Under the pieces are notes generated by a model that saw only the letters and a program-made list of their open reading frames with translations, ran no database searches and was not told the DNA's origin. Below, in pieces: positions 16,091 to 22,999 of a stretch of 23,745 bases of DNA. This stretch comes from Campylobacterales bacterium (GTDB lineage Bacteria; Campylobacterota; Campylobacteria; Campylobacterales; JAADDG01): positions 1 to 23,745 of the forward strand of contig JALVCR010000247.1 of assembly GCA_027009865.1 (NCBI GenBank), in the 5' to 3' direction. Position numbers and translations under genes: made by a program. Each line of letters begins with the position of its first letter. The stretch's first letter is position 1.

Positions 16091-16613
16091 AGCTTGCGAC
16101 AAGAGGAAGTTTGAAATCAGCTGCTTTTTTACATTCAGTTCCGCATACTTTATAGCTAAAATAAACATGAATTATATAAGTTTGAGCTTTTGCACCTCTT
16201 GTTATTAAGACTACTTCTCTACTTTCCTCTTTGCAAGGAGCTATATTTCCAAAGCATATCTCACAATCTGGTTTTATCATAATGCTTGGTGTGTGATCAG
16301 GTAAAATGTCATTTGGAGTAATACTTATATTATTAATTTTGACATTCTCGAAACTTATTTCTTTGAAGCAATTTTTAAATTTAAGGCACAAAACTTCCAC
16401 ATCATCTGTTTCCAAATGATCATTTGAACCATCTCCCCATTCTATTGACATGCAAGGTTGTAAATTACAGGAGTTTTGAGTATTGCTTGTCATATTTCTT
16501 AAAAATTTACAAGGATCGAAACATTCTCCTTCTTTACAGCAATATTTGTGGTTTTCATGTACCGTTTGCTCAAGCCTAAACTCCTTTTTACATCTACATT
16601 TACCGTCGCCCAT
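16089..16613 (-). CDS. Cysteine-rich protein of unknown function
   Basis: I cannot assign a named family. The 174-aa protein has 15 cysteines and no signal peptide or membrane helix. The N-terminal third is a Cys cluster (CRC at 6-8, CC near 25, then CFDPC) resembling a metal or Fe-S binding region. The rest, from SIEWGDGSND onward, alternates hydrophobic and polar residues in a way typical of a beta-sandwich. It includes DDVEVLCLKF, then IMIKPDCEICFGNIAPC and VVLITRGAKA. This segment pattern looks like a conserved domain, not random sequence. It is monocistronic: own TATAAT, a very strong AAGGAGGAG ribosome site 4 bases before the ATG, and a hairpin at the end, implying substantial expression. 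A structural or metal-handling role is possible; this is inference only. Confidence 0.75.
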   Translation of the reverse strand: MGDGKCRCKKEFRLEQTVHENHKYCCKEGECFDPCKFLRNMTSNTQNSCNLQPCMSIEWGDGSNDHLETDDVEVLCLKFKNCFKEISFENVKINNISITPNDILPDHTPSIMIKPDCEICFGNIAPCKEESREVVLITRGAKAQTYIIHVYFSYKVCGTECKKAADFKLPLVAS

Positions 16614-16646
16614 TTTCTCCTCCTTATATAATTTTGATGTATTAAT

Positions 16647-16652
16647 ATTATA
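16647..16652 (-). promoter_or_regulatory. -10 box (TATAAT) of the cysteine-rich gene
   Basis: A minus-strand TATAAT 33 bases before the ATG is embedded in a very AT-rich spacer (16614-16756) that could act as an upstream-activating A/T tract. The leader ends with a near-perfect anti-Shine-Dalgarno match. Confidence 0.5.
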
Positions 16653-16756
16653 TTACTAAAATAATTAAAATTTACTTATAAATATTTAATTTCAAGAATT
16701 TTTTAAAAATTAAATGAATTTTTTCTAATCTAAAAGAGGAGAAATTATTAGTTTAT

Positions 16757-16780
16757 AAAAAAGACAGAGAAAGTTTCTCT
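16757..16780 (-). terminator. Rho-independent terminator of the amidohydrolase / HATPase-GNAT operon
   Basis: On the minus strand AGAGAA pairs with TTCTCT across a 3-base loop (16766-16780), followed by GTC and a run of six T (16757-16762). It begins right at the stop codon of the fusion gene. The stem is short but the geometry is classical. Confidence 0.65.
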
Positions 16781-18240
16781 CAAAACTCCCTCTTTTTAAG
16801 AATTTTTACTCTCTTTTCATCTTTTTTTATATATTCAAACAAGCTCTTGCAAAAATCGCTATAGCAAAGAACATTTTTTTTGCCGATCTTATCGCTGTGG
16901 GTGTATTGCAATCTTAAGTAATCCATATTTTTATGCTTTAAAAACATCACTCCGCTAAAGAAAAATCTCTCTTTGTTTAAAAACGATACCACATCATCGA
17001 TACACTCGATTGTTTCTAAGTTTATATCGGCATAAATCATATCGCTATGTTTGTTTCTTGCATATTCAAGCAAAACATCAAATTTCTCTTCAAATTTCTC
17101 TCCCGCTTTGTCTATCACCAAGACAGCCGTATTTGAGAGAGGATCGTTAAAATAGGCAAATTTGGTATGCTCATCTCTTTTTGAGGAGGTTGGAAGCTTT
17201 TTGTAAGAAAGATTGTTGCATTTTGAGTAAATCTCTTCTATTTTGTCTGCATATTTTAAAGGTATATGAATCTTTTTAATTAAAGGATTGAAAATTTTAT
17301 ATCCTATCAGCACGGAGCCTCTTTCTTGTTTTTGTGAGATGGTATTATCTTTTATAGAGGTATCTTCGTTTACTCTTCCAAGTACCAAAGCCGTTTCACA
17401 AAATCCGTGAGAGAGGTTGCTTTTTTGGCTGAAGGGGTGAAACATTATCGCTTCTCCAAAAATTGCGTCAAACTTAAGCTCTTTTGCCCAACTTATAAGT
17501 TTATCAAACATTTTTCCCATAATGCCTCTTCCTTTGTATCTGGGATCTACAACTACCACTCCAACTTCAGCAATATTTGAATCTTTTGATTTTATTAGGG
17601 CAAAATGGCCAATTATCTCATCATCTATTTGGGCTATTACCGAATATATTTTTTTGTTTTCGTTTTCTAAAATCTTTTTTGGAAAGTAGAAGAGATCTTT
17701 TAGATAGGTATAACCGTAATTTCTATATATCAGTTTTGCTATAGCCTCTTCGTCTCCTTTTTGAAACTTTCTAATAATTATCTCTCCCTCTTTAACTTGG
17801 GTAGGCTGAGCGGTTTTAAGATGTTCTATCTTCTCTCCATGCGATTGTAGAAATTTGATAATGGAAAACTTTTTGCCCTCTTTTCCAAGATTATAAAATT
17901 CAAATTGATCTACAAGTTTATAAACTCTGTTAAATCCTTTATCCTCCTTTAGGTTTATGGGAACAGCTCTTGTCTTTATCCAAGACATAGGCTCTCCCCA
18001 ATCTCTTACATCTATTCTAAGGCCGTTTTCAAATTCAATAATATCAACCTCTACTATCCCTTCATTTAGTTTGTAGGCGTGTTTTATAGCGTTTTCTACC
18101 AATTCTCTGACAGCTTCGATGATATTTTCGATGTTTTCTTTTGTAAATTTACTTTTTTTTGAAATCTCTTTTATTGCTTTTTTAACTACTATAAAATATT
18201 CCATTTTGGAGGGGATTTTTATAATTACGCTATTTTTCAT
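16780..18240 (-). CDS. Fusion of an RsbW-like HATPase domain with a GNAT acetyltransferase domain
   Basis: Three parts are visible in 486 aa. Residues 1-135 resemble anti-sigma serine kinases (HATPase_c_2): the N-box is at 42-55 (EAVRELVENAIKHAY, Asn50 for Mg-ATP) and a DVRDWGEP G1-like box is at 77-84. The ATP-lid region (GFNRVYKLVD, 102-111) lacks the usual GxGxxL pattern, so ATP binding may be weakened. Residues 153-290 form a GNAT domain, with the acetyl-CoA loop as RYKGRGIMG (234-242). Residues 300-486 are not recognised. No partner anti-anti-sigma gene is nearby. The start overlaps the end of the amidohydrolase by 11 bases with AAAGGA upstream, so the two are translated together. It is probably a cytoplasmic regulator that acetylates a protein or small molecule; substrate unknown. 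Confidence 0.75.
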   Translation of the reverse strand: MKNSVIIKIPSKMEYFIVVKKAIKEISKKSKFTKENIENIIEAVRELVENAIKHAYKLNEGIVEVDIIEFENGLRIDVRDWGEPMSWIKTRAVPINLKEDKGFNRVYKLVDQFEFYNLGKEGKKFSIIKFLQSHGEKIEHLKTAQPTQVKEGEIIIRKFQKGDEEAIAKLIYRNYGYTYLKDLFYFPKKILENENKKIYSVIAQIDDEIIGHFALIKSKDSNIAEVGVVVVDPRYKGRGIMGKMFDKLISWAKELKFDAIFGEAIMFHPFSQKSNLSHGFCETALVLGRVNEDTSIKDNTISQKQERGSVLIGYKIFNPLIKKIHIPLKYADKIEEIYSKCNNLSYKKLPTSSKRDEHTKFAYFNDPLSNTAVLVIDKAGEKFEEKFDVLLEYARNKHSDMIYADINLETIECIDDVVSFLNKERFFFSGVMFLKHKNMDYLRLQYTHSDKIGKKNVLCYSDFCKSLFEYIKKDEKRVKILKKREF

Positions 18241-19441
18241 CTTTTATCCTTTCTAAAGCTTTCAAAGCTGATAAAGAGAGCATTTTCATTCCAATTTGCA
18301 AAGCGTCATCATCTACATCAAATCGGCTGTTGTGCTGAGGCTCGCATGTCTTTTTCTCTTCGTTGCATGTTCCAAGCCTAAAAAAGGATCCCCTTACTAT
18401 TTTTAGATATTCTGAAAAATCTTCCCCTCCCATTACCGGATCTACTAAATCTATGCAATTTTCTTCTCCCACTACCTCTTTGCCAGATTCTACGACGATA
18501 TCGGTAGCCTCTTTATCGTTTATGAGTTCTGGCTGTCCGTAAACATAATTAAAATTGTATGTAGCTCCCATCGATTTGCAAATTCCTTTTATCGACTCTT
18601 CCATCATATTGGGAATTGAGTATCTTACCTTTTCGTTTACGGTTCTAACTGTTCCTGTTAAGACTACATGATCACAAATGATATTTGAAGCTGTTCCCCC
18701 TTTTATTGTGCCAAGAGAGATGACGGCTGGATGGAGAGGGTCTATCCTTCTTGATACTATATGATTTATCGAATTTACTATAAGAGACGTTACCAAAATA
18801 GCATCTACTCCTTCATGCGGTCTTGCCCCGTGGGATGCTTTTCCAAAAATCTCTATCGTAAAAATATCAGCCGATGCCATCATCACTCCATATTTATACC
18901 CTATTTGGCCGGTTTTTAAATATGGATAGGCATGAAGTCCAAAAATCATCTTAACTCCATCAAGCGCCCCGTCTTCTATCATTTGAAGGCTTCCTCCCTC
19001 TTTGCTCTCTTCGGAGGGCTGGAAAATAAATCTGATATTCCCTTTTATCTTATCTTTAACCGAAGCCATTGCCATAGCGCATCCCAAAGCAATTGCGGTG
19101 TGGCTATCATGTCCGCAAGCGTGCATAATTCCTTTCTCTCTTGAAGCGTATGGTTTTTTTGTTCTCTCTTCTATTGGCAAAGCGTCCATGTCGGCTCTAA
19201 TTGCAATAATAGGTTCTCCCTCTTTGCAAGGTTTTAAATTTGCTATCACTCCAAAATGTCTGTTTGATTCTTTTATCTCATATCCATAAGCTTCCAAAAC
19301 CCCTTTTACAAGGTATTTTGTATGCTCCTCTTTGCCTGAGAGTTCAGGATGCATATGCAAATCATGCCTTATCTCCACCACTCTTTGATTAATTTTCTCT
19401 ATCTCTTTGAAAATTATTTTTTTTAATTTTTCTATCTCCAT
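18230..19441 (-). CDS. M20-family amidohydrolase (hippurate / N-acyl amino acid hydrolase type)
   Basis: Metal-dependent cytoplasmic peptidase-fold hydrolase, 403 aa, removing acyl groups from N-acyl amino acids. Metal ligands match the family: Cys109 and His111 in MHACGHDSHT, Glu144-Glu145 in QPSEES, His170 in GLHAYP and a C-terminal HNSRFDVDD. The dimerisation lid is inserted in the middle. Campylobacter jejuni HipO is a member of this family, but substrate specificity cannot be read here. The ribosome site AGGAGG is perfect, and an extended -10 promoter lies 22 bases before the ATG. It is coupled to the downstream HATPase-GNAT gene. One hypothesis is that the hydrolase removes acyl groups of the kind added by the acetyltransferase next door. 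Confidence 0.88.
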   Translation of the reverse strand: MEIEKLKKIIFKEIEKINQRVVEIRHDLHMHPELSGKEEHTKYLVKGVLEAYGYEIKESNRHFGVIANLKPCKEGEPIIAIRADMDALPIEERTKKPYASREKGIMHACGHDSHTAIALGCAMAMASVKDKIKGNIRFIFQPSEESKEGGSLQMIEDGALDGVKMIFGLHAYPYLKTGQIGYKYGVMMASADIFTIEIFGKASHGARPHEGVDAILVTSLIVNSINHIVSRRIDPLHPAVISLGTIKGGTASNIICDHVVLTGTVRTVNEKVRYSIPNMMEESIKGICKSMGATYNFNYVYGQPELINDKEATDIVVESGKEVVGEENCIDLVDPVMGGEDFSEYLKIVRGSFFRLGTCNEEKKTCEPQHNSRFDVDDDALQIGMKMLSLSALKALERIKDEK

Positions 19442-19462
19442 TTTAACCCTCCTTTTTTTTTG

Positions 19463-19471
19463 ATTATAACA
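19463..19471 (-). promoter_or_regulatory. Extended -10 promoter of the amidohydrolase operon
   Basis: The minus strand reads TGTTATAAT, a perfect extended -10, followed by a short A-rich leader with AGGAGG. A weak -35 (TTTAAC) lies 17 bases upstream. Confidence 0.65.
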
Positions 19472-19501
19472 AAAAAATATTTTTTGTTAAAAAGCTTTTT
19501 A
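19467..19501. promoter_or_regulatory. Two adjacent palindromes over the amidohydrolase promoter (candidate operators)
   Basis: TAACAAAAAA (19467-19476) is the exact reverse complement of TTTTTTGTTA (19480-19489) with a 3-base centre. TAAAAAGCTTTTTA (19488-19501) is a perfect 14-base palindrome directly next to it. They cover the -10 to -35 region of the minus-strand promoter, where a repressor would act. AT-richness makes chance palindromes more likely, so this is tentative. Confidence 0.35.
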
Positions 19502-19512
19502 GAGGTAATTTT

Positions 19513-19765
19513 TTATATAACTGACCTTACGCACTTTAAGGGAAAGATTCTAAATTTCACTCAAATGAGTTACAATTTTTTGCGTTGCAAACGCATAAAA
19601 ATTTTATTAAAAAGTGCAAACGCTAAAGCGCCCCTTCGGGGTTTGGTGCACTTTTTTAGCCTTCGGCTAACATAAAATTTTTATGCTAAAATTGTAAAGT
19701 TTTCGTTCAATTTAGAACTTTCCCTTATTTATATTCTCTTTCAATGCGTAACATCAGTTATATAA
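19513..19765. repeat. 253-nt nested inverted repeat with TTATATAA ends; MITE-like element or large structured RNA
   Basis: The two halves fold back on each other almost from end to end. Paired blocks are 19513-19524 with 19754-19765 (12 bp), 19527-19533 with 19745-19751 (7 bp), 19538-19546 with 19718-19726 (9 bp) and 19548-19556 with 19709-19717 (9 bp). Further in are 19570-19579 with 19688-19697 (10 bp), 19593-19607 with 19672-19686 (15 bp) and 19609-19618 with 19647-19656 (10 bp). The tip carries two small TTC-loop hairpins (CCCC/GGGG at 19631-19641; TTAGCC/GGCTAA at 19656-19670). The 8 bases TTATATAA occur at both ends in direct orientation and could be a target-site duplication around an element CTGA...TCAG (19521-19757). 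No convincing protein is encoded. It fills most of the 377-base divergent spacer between the amidohydrolase and ridA. Confidence 0.8.
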
Positions 19766-19771
19766 ATACTA

Positions 19772-19780
19772 TGATATAAT
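19772..19780 (+). promoter_or_regulatory. Extended -10 promoter of ridA
   Basis: TGATATAAT lies 38 bases before the ridA ATG and only 6 bases beyond the right end of the inverted-repeat element. The -35 region therefore falls inside the repeat's terminal arm, so the element may have supplied or altered this promoter. Confidence 0.6.
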
Positions 19781-19818
19781 TTTGTTGGAAATTTTAAATA
19801 TTTATAAAAAGGAAGTTG

Positions 19819-20190
19819 ATGGAGTATATCAGCACAAAAAATGCGCCTGCTGCGATAGGGCCGTATTCTCAAGCGGTTAAAGTTGAAAATATGATATATA
19901 CCTCCGGTCAGATTGCTTTAAAACCAGACGGAGAGTTTTTAAACGGTGATATAAAAGAGCAGACAAAGCAGGTTTTAACAAATCTCTCTTTTGTTTTAAA
20001 AGAGGCTGGAAGCTCTTTGCAAAAAGTTGTAAAAACTACCATTTTTTTGGCCAATATGGATGATTTTGCCATTGTAAACGAAGTTTACGAGAGCTTTTTT
20101 AAAGATCATAAACCTGCAAGAAGCACTGTAGCTGTAAAGACTCTTCCAAAAAATGCTTTAATAGAGATAGAGGCGGTGGCTATAGTTTGA
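19819..20190 (+). CDS. ridA: RidA family enamine/imine deaminase
   Basis: Hydrolyses reactive 2-aminoacrylate and related enamines released by PLP enzymes, protecting the cell from them. The 123-aa product has GPYSQAV at 14-20, the substrate-binding Arg101 in KPARSTV and Glu118 in the closing EIEAVAIV, all standard for active RidA. I use the ATG at 19819 with AAGGA 5 bases upstream, not the TTG three bases earlier, which would sit too close to the ribosome site. The stop overlaps the TTG start of the methyltransferase. PLP enzymes such as MetY in the same region would be a natural source of its substrates. Confidence 0.95.
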   Translation: MEYISTKNAPAAIGPYSQAVKVENMIYTSGQIALKPDGEFLNGDIKEQTKQVLTNLSFVLKEAGSSLQKVVKTTIFLANMDDFAIVNEVYESFFKDHKPARSTVAVKTLPKNALIEIEAVAIV

Positions 20191-20867
20191 ACTCTTTGGA
20201 TTTATACGCAAAAATCGAGCCTTTAATAGGTTTTTATAAAGAGTATGAGAGGCTTTATGATAGATATTTGGAGATTTTAGATATTTATAAGCCAAAGGAT
20301 GTTTTGGAAATCGGTTTTGGAAGAGGCGAGTTTCTAAAACGTCTTAAAAGTTTGGGATATGAAACAGCGGGAGTTGAAAAGAGCGGTTTTTTCCTAAACA
20401 AGGCTTTAAAAGAGGGTTTTGAAGTTAAAAATGATTTAAAAAATTTTAATAAAACTTTCTCCTGTGCTGTTTCAATCGGGGATGTGTTAAATTATATGAA
20501 TGAAAAAGAGCTGGCTGAATTTTTCAGAGATTTAAAAAAGGTTTTAAAAAAAGAGGCTCTCTTTATAGCAGATATAAATACAAAATATGGATTTGAGGAA
20601 GTTACAGCAGGCAGTATGATAAAAGATGAAGATGAAAAATTTTTAGCTATAGATGCTGAATTTGAAGATGAAAAACTGATAACGGATATCTCTCTTTTTG
20701 AAAAGAGAGGCGAGTGTTATAAAAAAGAGAGTGCTCAAATAGTTCAATATTTTTATTTGCCGAAAGATATAGAGAAAATAAGCTCTTTGGAACTTGAAAA
20801 AGTGGAACCTTTTTCTCTTTTTAGCGATTTGCCGGATAAAGAGATACTTATCTTAAAAAATGTATAA
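20187..20867 (+). CDS. Class I SAM-dependent methyltransferase
   Basis: A 226-aa cytoplasmic methyltransferase. The SAM-binding motif I is VLEIGFGRGEF (about residues 39-49), followed by an acidic-strand VEKSG and motif IV-like SIGDVLNYM. The acceptor is unknown; sequences of this kind are broadly annotated as small-molecule methyltransferases. The start is TTG within a TTGA overlap with the ridA stop. The N-terminus (MNSLDLYAKIEPLIGFY) has the look of a true start, and no better ATG lies before motif I. It is probably in one transcript with ridA. Its stop codon sits inside a possible metX promoter. Confidence 0.8.
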   Translation: MNSLDLYAKIEPLIGFYKEYERLYDRYLEILDIYKPKDVLEIGFGRGEFLKRLKSLGYETAGVEKSGFFLNKALKEGFEVKNDLKNFNKTFSCAVSIGDVLNYMNEKELAEFFRDLKKVLKKEALFIADINTKYGFEEVTAGSMIKDEDEKFLAIDAEFEDEKLITDISLFEKRGECYKKESAQIVQYFYLPKDIEKISSLELEKVEPFSLFSDLPDKEILILKNV

Positions 20868-20868
20868 T
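20863..20868 (+). promoter_or_regulatory. Possible -10 box (TATAAT) before metX
   Basis: TATAAT overlaps the methyltransferase stop and lies 34 bases before the metX start codon. No -35 element is clear and no SAM-responsive riboswitch structure is visible in the 35-base gap, so metX may be partly uncoupled from ridA. Confidence 0.4.
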
Positions 20869-20902
20869 CTGCTTTCTTAAAAAACTTAATACGGGATTAA
20901 AG

Positions 20903-22006
20903 TTGAAAATAGAAACGAAAAAAGAGGTTTTCACAACTCCTCTTTATTTAGAGAGCGGCCGTATTTTGGAGCCGTATGAGATAGTTTATGAGACTTACGG
21001 CGAGTTAAATGAAGATAAGAGCAACGTAATAGTTGTTTGTCATGCGTTAACTGGAAGCCACCACGCGGCGGGTTATTATGAGGGAGACAGGAAGCCTGGC
21101 TGGTGGGATTTGATGATAGGAAGTGGTAAAACGATCGATACGGATAAATATTTTGTAATCTGTTCAAACGTAATAGGAAGCTGTTTTGGTTCTACCGGTC
21201 CTATGAGTGAAATGTATCCCTCTTTAAAAAGATATAGATTAAAATTTCCCGTCATAACGATTAAAGATATGGTAAAGGCTCAAAGAATTTTATTCGATAG
21301 GCTTGGAATTTATGAAGCTCATGCCGTAATAGGCGGTTCAATGGGGGGAATGCAGGCTTTAACGTTTGCTGTGGAGTATCCCTCTTTTGCGAAAAAAGCG
21401 ATAGTTTTAGCCGCCACTTACGCTACTCAGCCTTGGGCGATAGCTTTTAATAAAGTTGCAAGAGAAGCAATTATTAAAGATCCTCTCTTTCAAAACGGAA
21501 ATTATGACCCAGAAGAGATAAAAAAAAGAGTAATGTCAGGGCTTGCTATAGGCAGAATGAGCGGATATATAAGTTATCTAAGCCCAGATTCAATGAGAAG
21601 GAAGTTTGGAAGAAACTATGTAGAAACGGACGGATTGTATGAGCTTTTTGGACGTTTTCAGGTAGAGAGATATCTTGATTATAACGGTTATAATTTTATA
21701 TCATGGTTTGATCCTTTAAGTTATCTTTATATAACAAAAGCTATAAATATTTTTGATATAAGCAGAAATTACGATTCGTTAGAGGATGCGTTAGATAGAG
21801 TGAAAAACATGCTCTATTTAATATCTTTTAAAAACGATCTTCTATTTTTGCCATATGAGATGGAAAAAATTTATGAAACAATGAAAAAAATCGGTAAAGA
21901 GAGCTTATGCGAATACCGATGTATAGATAGCGATTACGGGCATGACGCCTTTTTGGTGGAAGTGGATAAGTTTAAAGATTATGTTAAAGATATTTTGGAG
22001 AGGTAA
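20903..22006 (+). CDS. metX: Homoserine O-acetyltransferase
   Basis: Alpha/beta hydrolase-fold enzyme transferring acetyl from acetyl-CoA to homoserine, the first committed step of methionine synthesis. At 367 aa it is full length. The nucleophile is Ser146 in GGSMGGMQ and the catalytic His is His347 in DYGHDAF. The aspartate is probably the one in SFKNDLLF. The N-terminal PLYLESGRILEPYEIVYETYG and CHALTGSHHAAG blocks are classic MetX. It starts with TTG with only a weak GGGA ribosome site, so translation may be modest. O-acetylhomoserine made here feeds MetY, encoded upstream on the same strand. xseB follows after 2 bases. Confidence 0.95.
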   Translation: MKIETKKEVFTTPLYLESGRILEPYEIVYETYGELNEDKSNVIVVCHALTGSHHAAGYYEGDRKPGWWDLMIGSGKTIDTDKYFVICSNVIGSCFGSTGPMSEMYPSLKRYRLKFPVITIKDMVKAQRILFDRLGIYEAHAVIGGSMGGMQALTFAVEYPSFAKKAIVLAATYATQPWAIAFNKVAREAIIKDPLFQNGNYDPEEIKKRVMSGLAIGRMSGYISYLSPDSMRRKFGRNYVETDGLYELFGRFQVERYLDYNGYNFISWFDPLSYLYITKAINIFDISRNYDSLEDALDRVKNMLYLISFKNDLLFLPYEMEKIYETMKKIGKESLCEYRCIDSDYGHDAFLVEVDKFKDYVKDILER

Positions 22007-22008
22007 TT

Positions 22009-22197
22009 ATGAAAAGCAGCGATTTTGAGAAGAAGATAGAGAAGGCAAAAGAGATTTTAAACTCTCTTATGAATCCCGAAATTACTCTAAGCGAGGGGAT
22101 GAAAAAGTATAAAGAGGGGATGAAAGCTTTAAAAGAGGCAAGTCTTCTTTTAGAGAAGGCTAAACTTGAGTTTGAAGAACTAAAGAATAAAGATTAA
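22009..22197 (+). CDS. xseB: Exodeoxyribonuclease VII small subunit
   Basis: A 62-aa helical protein with the XseB pattern: an early FEKKIEKAKEIL helix, a short turn with the conserved LSEGMKKYKEGM, then a long charged helix. Several copies bind one XseA to form the single-strand-specific exonuclease VII. XseA is not in the window. A GGAGAGG ribosome site spans the metX stop. The next gene starts 1 base after its stop. Confidence 0.93.
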   Translation: MKSSDFEKKIEKAKEILNSLMNPEITLSEGMKKYKEGMKALKEASLLLEKAKLEFEELKNKD

Positions 22198-22198
22198 A

Positions 22199-22999
22199 AT
22201 GATTAAAGTAGCCGCCCTTCAGCTTGCCACTCTTCCTATGAGCGATGCGAAGATAGATTATTATCTTAGAGCTTGCAAAAGAGATAATGTAAAAGTAGTC
22301 GTTTTGGGAGAGTATGTTTTAAACAGTTTTTTTAAAGAGATAGAGAAGATGACTCTCTCTATGGTAAAGGAGCAATCAAACCATAAAATTAAAATTTTAA
22401 AAGATCTATCCAAAAAGCATAACATAATTATTATTGCTCCTTTGATTTTATTTAAAGGGGATAAAAAGTATAAAGTGATAGCTAAATTCTCTCCCAATTC
22501 CATTAGATACTATTATCAAAACTTTTTGATTAACTACAGGCATTGGAATGAAGAGGAGTTTTTTGATAATGAGGTAAAAAAAGATCTTGAGTTTATGACT
22601 TTTTTGGTTGACGGAGTGAAATTTGGAGTGATTTTTGGGTTTGAAATACATTTTGATCCAATCTGGATTAATTTTCTTAAGAAAAATGTAGATTGCGTTT
22701 TAATCCCTTCTGTTTCTACTTTCAACTCTCGCGATAAATGGAATATGATTTTAAGAACAAGAGCCTTTTTAAACGGAGTTTATATACTCAGAGTCAACAG
22801 AATAGGCGAATATAAAGATCAAAACGGAAAGTGGGAATTTTACGGAAACAGCTCTCTTATATGCCCGGATGGAAGAATGGATTCTTATCTTGGAAATAAA
22901 GAGGAGATGTTAATAGCCGATATTTTCAAAAAAAACGCCTCTTACGCAAAGAAAGCGTGGGGATTTAGAAATCATCTTTTAAAAAGGGAGCTTATATGA
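22199..22999 (+). CDS. Nitrilase-superfamily (C-N hydrolase fold) protein with a degenerate catalytic triad
   Basis: The fold is recognisable in 266 aa: IKVAALQLAT at the start, VVVLGEYVLN with the conserved Glu38, the RHWNEEEFF block, GVIFGFEIHF and the closing SLICPDGRM. Active members use Glu-Lys-Cys. Here the position two residues before Glu149, where Cys is expected, is Gly147. The segment that should carry the catalytic Lys (about residues 102-116, YYYQNFLINYRHW) contains no lysine. Amidase or nitrilase chemistry is therefore unlikely; a binding or scaffolding role is plausible. The frame is intact, so this is not a pseudogene. It overlaps the ThiF-like gene by 4 bases (ATGA), suggesting a shared role. 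Confidence 0.85.
   Translation: MIKVAALQLATLPMSDAKIDYYLRACKRDNVKVVVLGEYVLNSFFKEIEKMTLSMVKEQSNHKIKILKDLSKKHNIIIIAPLILFKGDKKYKVIAKFSPNSIRYYYQNFLINYRHWNEEEFFDNEVKKDLEFMTFLVDGVKFGVIFGFEIHFDPIWINFLKKNVDCVLIPSVSTFNSRDKWNMILRTRAFLNGVYILRVNRIGEYKDQNGKWEFYGNSSLICPDGRMDSYLGNKEEMLIADIFKKNASYAKKAWGFRNHLLKRELI

Noticed and set aside
19002..19289. 95-codon plus-strand frame inside the amidohydrolase
   Set aside because: Antisense to metal-ligand motifs of a confident gene.
19460..19675. Plus-strand open frame of 71 codons in the amidohydrolase-ridA spacer
   Set aside because: It runs through one arm of the inverted repeat, has no ribosome site and its composition follows the hairpin blocks; the repeat explains the sequence.
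19816..19818. TTG start for ridA
   Set aside because: Too close to the AAGGA site; the ATG three bases later has proper spacing and gives the standard N-terminus.
20868..20902. SAM riboswitch before metX
   Set aside because: The gap is only 35 bases and shows no stem structure, too short for any known SAM riboswitch with an expression platform.
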